A DNA stretch of 10,050 nt from positions 61,400-71,449 of the forward strand of contig MU621154.1 in assembly GCA_025399215.1 (NCBI GenBank), given 5' to 3'. This DNA comes from Globomyces pollinis-pini. Its lineage: Eukaryota; Chytridiomycota; Chytridiomycetes; Rhizophydiales; Globomycetaceae. The notes under the pieces were generated by a model that saw only the letters and a program-made list of their open reading frames with translations, was not told where the DNA came from and did not search any database. Shown here in pieces: positions 7,612 to 10,050 of this stretch. How positions within the stretch are numbered: position 1 is the first letter of the stretch; each line of letters opens with the position of its first letter. The translations under genes and the position numbers were made by a program.

Positions 7612-8317
7612 CTAAATGGATAAATAAAGTGGGAGTAGCAGAGTAGCTTCACCAAGTTCATTAAACAGCGAATATTTGTCGAGAACTAAGTCCTTTGGTG
7701 AAGTATATTCAACCATACGGCCTTGATCCAATACCAAAACGCGATCGTAACTGGCAATAGTGTTCAAACGATGCGCAATTTTAATCACCGTTGAATTCTT
7801 CAAATCATCAGTGATCAGCTTTTATATCACATTATCGGCTTCTCCATCTAAGTCTGAAGTACTTTCGTCGAACACTTTCACTTTTGGATTTTCAATCACC
7901 GCTCCTACAGTGCATAACAACTGTTTCTGTCCCACCACCTTCACCAGAAACTTTATGATCCAATCCATCTGGTAATCCGGTTTCATTCCACAGATATCCA
8001 GAGCATTCCAACGTTGGCCATAACCATAAATCCCCTTCCAATCAATATTGGTTCGAATATTACCTTCAAATAACGTTGGTTCTTGAGGAATCATATACAT
8101 AGCACGTCCAAGAGTATGCTGTCCTAGTTGAGATATCTCAATGCATCAATAGTGAGATGGCCAGTGTAATCATTGATGATTCTAAATAATGCTGATACAA
8201 GAGTACCCTTTCCAGACCTAGTACGTCCAACAACCATAATTCTTTGGCAAGGTTCTATCCCCAAAGTTCAAAGCAACTGTTACCAGTAGTTTCTGGTTTG
8301 ATATTTTCAATCTTCAT
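7612..8317 (-). pseudogene. Decayed C-terminal nucleotide-binding domain of an ABCC/MRP-type ABC transporter
   Basis: Reading the minus strand from 8317, fragments appear in the order of an MRP NBD2. First comes EPCQRIMVVGRTRSGKGTL, the Walker A region at 8202-8228, where GRTGSGKST has become GRTRSGKGT. Next is SALFRI...LTID, then a one-base frameshift near 8141-8147 into LGQHTLGRAMYMIPQEPTLF. Downstream is KVSGEGG/GQKQLLC, where the signature is broken by a short deletion and frameshift. Then come VKVFDESTSDLDGEAD (Walker B/D-loop), an in-frame TAA at 7824-7822 where the family usually has Gln, and VIKIAHRLNTIASYDRVLVL (H-loop intact). Another frameshift precedes Walker A. Intact members have ~1500 residues; the membrane domains and NBD1 are absent here. 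Such proteins export or vacuole-load conjugates and metabolites. Ancestry is clear; it cannot make a working ATPase. Confidence 0.88.
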
Positions 8318-8439
8318 GATAAATAACTTAGTAGAAATTTCATCATTCATGTAAGTTTATATTGCCGCTTTTGCTGTTCGAAGATTGTATTGTTATACGC
8401 CTGATCATGAAAATATACAACCATAATCTGTCATTTTGC

Positions 8440-8520
8440 ACATACTCACACAGAAAGACAACACATGAGCCAATTTTATATCCATCTCTGTGACGGCGGA
8501 ATAAAATCAATATGGGTATC
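8440..8520 (-). pseudogene. Carrier (thiolation) domain relic of the NRPS
   Basis: Immediately after the A10 relic the minus strand gives DTHIDF (8503-8520) in one frame and DIKLAHVLSF (8453-8482) in another. These fit the 'D.hFF.lGGdS..ai.la..l' helix of a carrier protein. The GGDS segment carrying the phosphopantetheine serine is garbled by the frameshift between them. The call leans on position after the adenylation domain. Confidence 0.55.
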
Positions 8521-8577
8521 AATACCTTTCAATGATTTTTTGTCAATCTAAAATATTAGTCCAAAGTAAAAGAAAAA

Positions 8578-9260
8578 CATTTCCATTGGTATTGGTTGGG
8601 AATACTTGCAGAGTAACCCCTATGTGGTAGGATGAACGTCAGTAGGTTAGTAAGTCTCTAATCGAGTCAAGGTGTCACGAAAGCAATCAATTGCTTATCC
8701 TTGACAATAGCAGCCGATCATCTCACATCTGGAAGTATTGAGATGGCTGATGAGATTTCATCCAGTTCAATACGGTAGCCTTTTACTGTGACCATATCAT
8801 CAGTTTGTCCATGAGTTTGAATATCCACAATATATTGTGCTGAATAGGCCACTATTTTCCCAATAAAAATTTCGGAACTATGTATAATCTTCTCGTTCTA
8901 TTCAGATGGGTTAAGATTTTAAGCAGTACGCTTCTCCACACTATCTTCTTTCAATTTTCTCTAGTCCTTCCACTCACCCAATATCATGTTGATACAGGAT
9001 GGTCGAACAATCAGCCAACTCCACAATGTACTGGATACGATCCAAAGGTAGTTCAAGTTCAATTGGAATATATACTCCTCCAGCTTTCAGAATATTTAAG
9101 ATACCACACACCAGTCAAATATTCAAATCGATCGAGTCGTCACCAACCCAATATAGTTCACCCTAAGGTTATCACTGGACATGCAATTTCTTCCGTCCTT
9201 CGATTCATTTCCCCATAAGTGAATCTTCGTAACCTTTTGGTTTAGTGCTAGAATTTTTTT
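8578..9260 (-). pseudogene. Adenylation-domain relic of the NRPS
   Basis: Clear AMP-binding motifs appear in order on the minus strand. RRFTYGEMNRRTEEIA (9182-9229) matches the 'fTYgELN.rsn.lA' start. GILNILKAGGVYIPIE (about 9058-9105) is motif A2, followed by LPLDRIQYIVELADCSTIL. LNRTRR (near 8900) recalls the 'GYLNRPELT' segment of A5. GQTDDMVTVKGYRIELDEI (8754-8810) is motif A8 with its hinge region. After a TGA at 8720-8718 the same frame continues SAAIVKDKQLIAFVTP. PTNTNGN (8578-8599) resembles A10, with the catalytic Lys changed to Asn. A3-A4 and the specificity pocket are deleted. Several frameshifts and stops interrupt it. Confidence 0.85.
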
Positions 9261-9264
9261 CAAA

Positions 9265-10040
9265 TACAGTCATCCCATCTTCGATTTTGGCAACAATAGG
9301 AATAGTGGTAATCAAATTTCAAGCAATACTATTGGTTAGAGTGTATAGATGTATTACCTTTGAATACCATCCATGCTACTATCCATTCCAGACATCATCA
9401 TACCCAACGGTGTTGTTTCTACTGTAGTGATGCAACATGATACCCAAAGCGGTGTGGATCACTTAGGAGGTACGTAGTCAATCGTTCGATTTTATCCATA
9501 TTTAAGGGGATTTTGCTGGACATCCGCTTCTACTGAGAGAAGCAGAAAGTAGCAATCCTCAACCTTTGCAATTTGTCTCTCCAAAAATATAGCATTATAT
9601 TCAACACTAACTCGAAGCAATATTGAATTTAGAATATAACTTCCTTCATATGCTAATAAATTTCTATGTAAGTACAAGTGAGAATGGCAAGCCATTAGCG
9701 ACAAGATAATGGCAAGCCATTAGAGATTTGGGCTAGCCAAATTCTAATGGCTTGCATATATTACCCGTCGTTCAATAACAGTCACGGTTCACTAATGATT
9801 AAAACAAAAACAAATGACTACATTCTAGAGCACCTTTGGATAACACAGAGTTCATCCATTTTCTGAAATAATTAATGATTATCAAAATAATTTAAGTTCG
9901 ATCATCATCTTTCACGGTTGAATAAGTTCCATCACAATTTAATTTGGCCGATCTACTAAAGCAACTTGACACAATACATTTTCGTAGTATATCCAAATCA
10001 TTACTAGAATCTAAGTAATTCAAAAACATTTACCATTGCG
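9265..10040 (-). pseudogene. Condensation-domain relic of the NRPS
   Basis: Fragments in domain order on the minus strand. DLDILRKCIVSSC and RSAKLNCDGTYSTVKDD (about 9898-9999) resemble the N-terminal 'LD.e.L..A...v..rH..LR..f...dG' stretch. LAYEGSYILNSILLRVSVEYN (near 9585-9665) resembles the region around HHxxxDGxS, with the histidines lost. GMMMSGMDSSMDGIQR (9357-9404) matches the 'fG...SGR...i.g.e' motif. TTIPIVAKIEDGMTV (9265-9309) matches 'NT.P.rv.i..g..v'. Each match alone is weak; their order, strand and connection to a clear adenylation domain make the call. Stops and frame changes separate all of them. Confidence 0.65.
9683..9755. repeat. Short palindromic repeat cluster
   Basis: AATGGCAAGCCATTAG occurs at 9683-9698 and again at 9708-9723 (period 25 nt); it is itself an imperfect palindrome (AATGGC-AA-GCCATT). 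The inverse CTAATGGCTTGC follows at 9744-9755. The second and third copies form a near-perfect hairpin, 9713-9755, with about 20-bp arms, centred on GGCTAGCC at 9731-9738 and interrupted only by single-base indels. It sits within the decayed condensation domain, so it was inserted into or arose in a dead gene. It could be the end of a small foldback element. Confidence 0.7.
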
Positions 10041-10050
10041 CCTGACTATA

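Larger units (their letters stand above)
8440..10050 (-). pseudogene. Decayed nonribosomal peptide synthetase module (C-A-T relic)
   Basis: Along the minus strand from the right edge, fragments of a condensation, an adenylation and a carrier domain follow in the canonical NRPS order, in one orientation but in changing frames with many stops. A complete C-A-T module needs about 3 kb; here it spans about 1.6 kb, so large internal deletions have occurred in addition to point mutations. No active-site set is complete: the HHxxxDG motif, most of the adenylation core (A3-A7) and the carrier GGxS serine are unrecognisable. The 5' part lies beyond the window. Such enzymes assemble peptides by ATP-dependent activation and thioester transfer; the original product and substrate cannot be read because the specificity-pocket region is missing. 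The individual parts are listed separately. Confidence 0.8.

Noticed and set aside
7760..7975. Plus-strand open frame opposite the ABC relic
   Set aside because: It is the antisense shadow of the NBD2 sequence, which has recognisable motifs only on the minus strand.
8880..9427. Plus-strand open frames at 8880-9218 and 9245-9427
   Set aside because: They lie antisense to the condensation and adenylation relics and show no protein-like motifs.
1..10050. CRISPR array, tRNA or rRNA genes
   Set aside because: No regularly spaced direct-repeat array and no recognisable tRNA cloverleaf or rRNA core sequence was seen on reading both strands; gene structure is eukaryotic.

Overview
The window looks like AT-rich nuclear DNA from a fungus, most likely an early-diverging lineage. 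The evidence is a GAL4-type Zn(II)2Cys6 regulator, relics of a nonribosomal peptide synthetase (NRPS) module, an ABCC/MRP-type ABC transporter relic, spliceosomal GT-AG introns and a non-autonomous DNA transposon. The species cannot be named from the sequence. The introns are unusually small: every well-supported intron here can be placed at about 26-33 nt, and removing them restores both reading frames and conserved motifs.

Layout, left to right. 1-180 (+) is the 3' end of a cyclic-nucleotide-binding-domain (cNBD) gene that runs off the left edge. 402-1194 is a MITE-like element of about 790 bp with long terminal inverted repeats; the outer 122 nt of the two arms are identical. 1195-2167 holds no recognisable gene. 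2168-4246 (+) is a second cNBD gene, with two cNBDs and five tiny introns, and it is a tandem paralogue of the left-edge gene. 4413-5437 (+) is an orphan protein with about seven membrane helices. It converges on a Zn(II)2Cys6 transcription factor at 5535-7231 (-), which has three tiny introns.

From 7612 to the right edge, everything recognisable is on the minus strand and decayed. 7612-8317 is the second nucleotide-binding domain of an MRP-type ABC transporter, with a damaged Walker A, a damaged signature motif, frameshifts and a nonsense codon. 8440-10050 is an NRPS module in the order condensation (C), adenylation (A), carrier (T), compressed to roughly half normal length by deletions and carrying many stops and frameshifts. 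A short palindromic repeat lies inside the C-domain relic.

The right third therefore reads as a dead secondary-metabolite locus (NRPS plus ABC transporter) beside a regulator whose reading frame is intact. Whether that regulator ever controlled the lost cluster is inference. The cNBD pair and the membrane protein are probably unrelated housekeeping or signalling genes.
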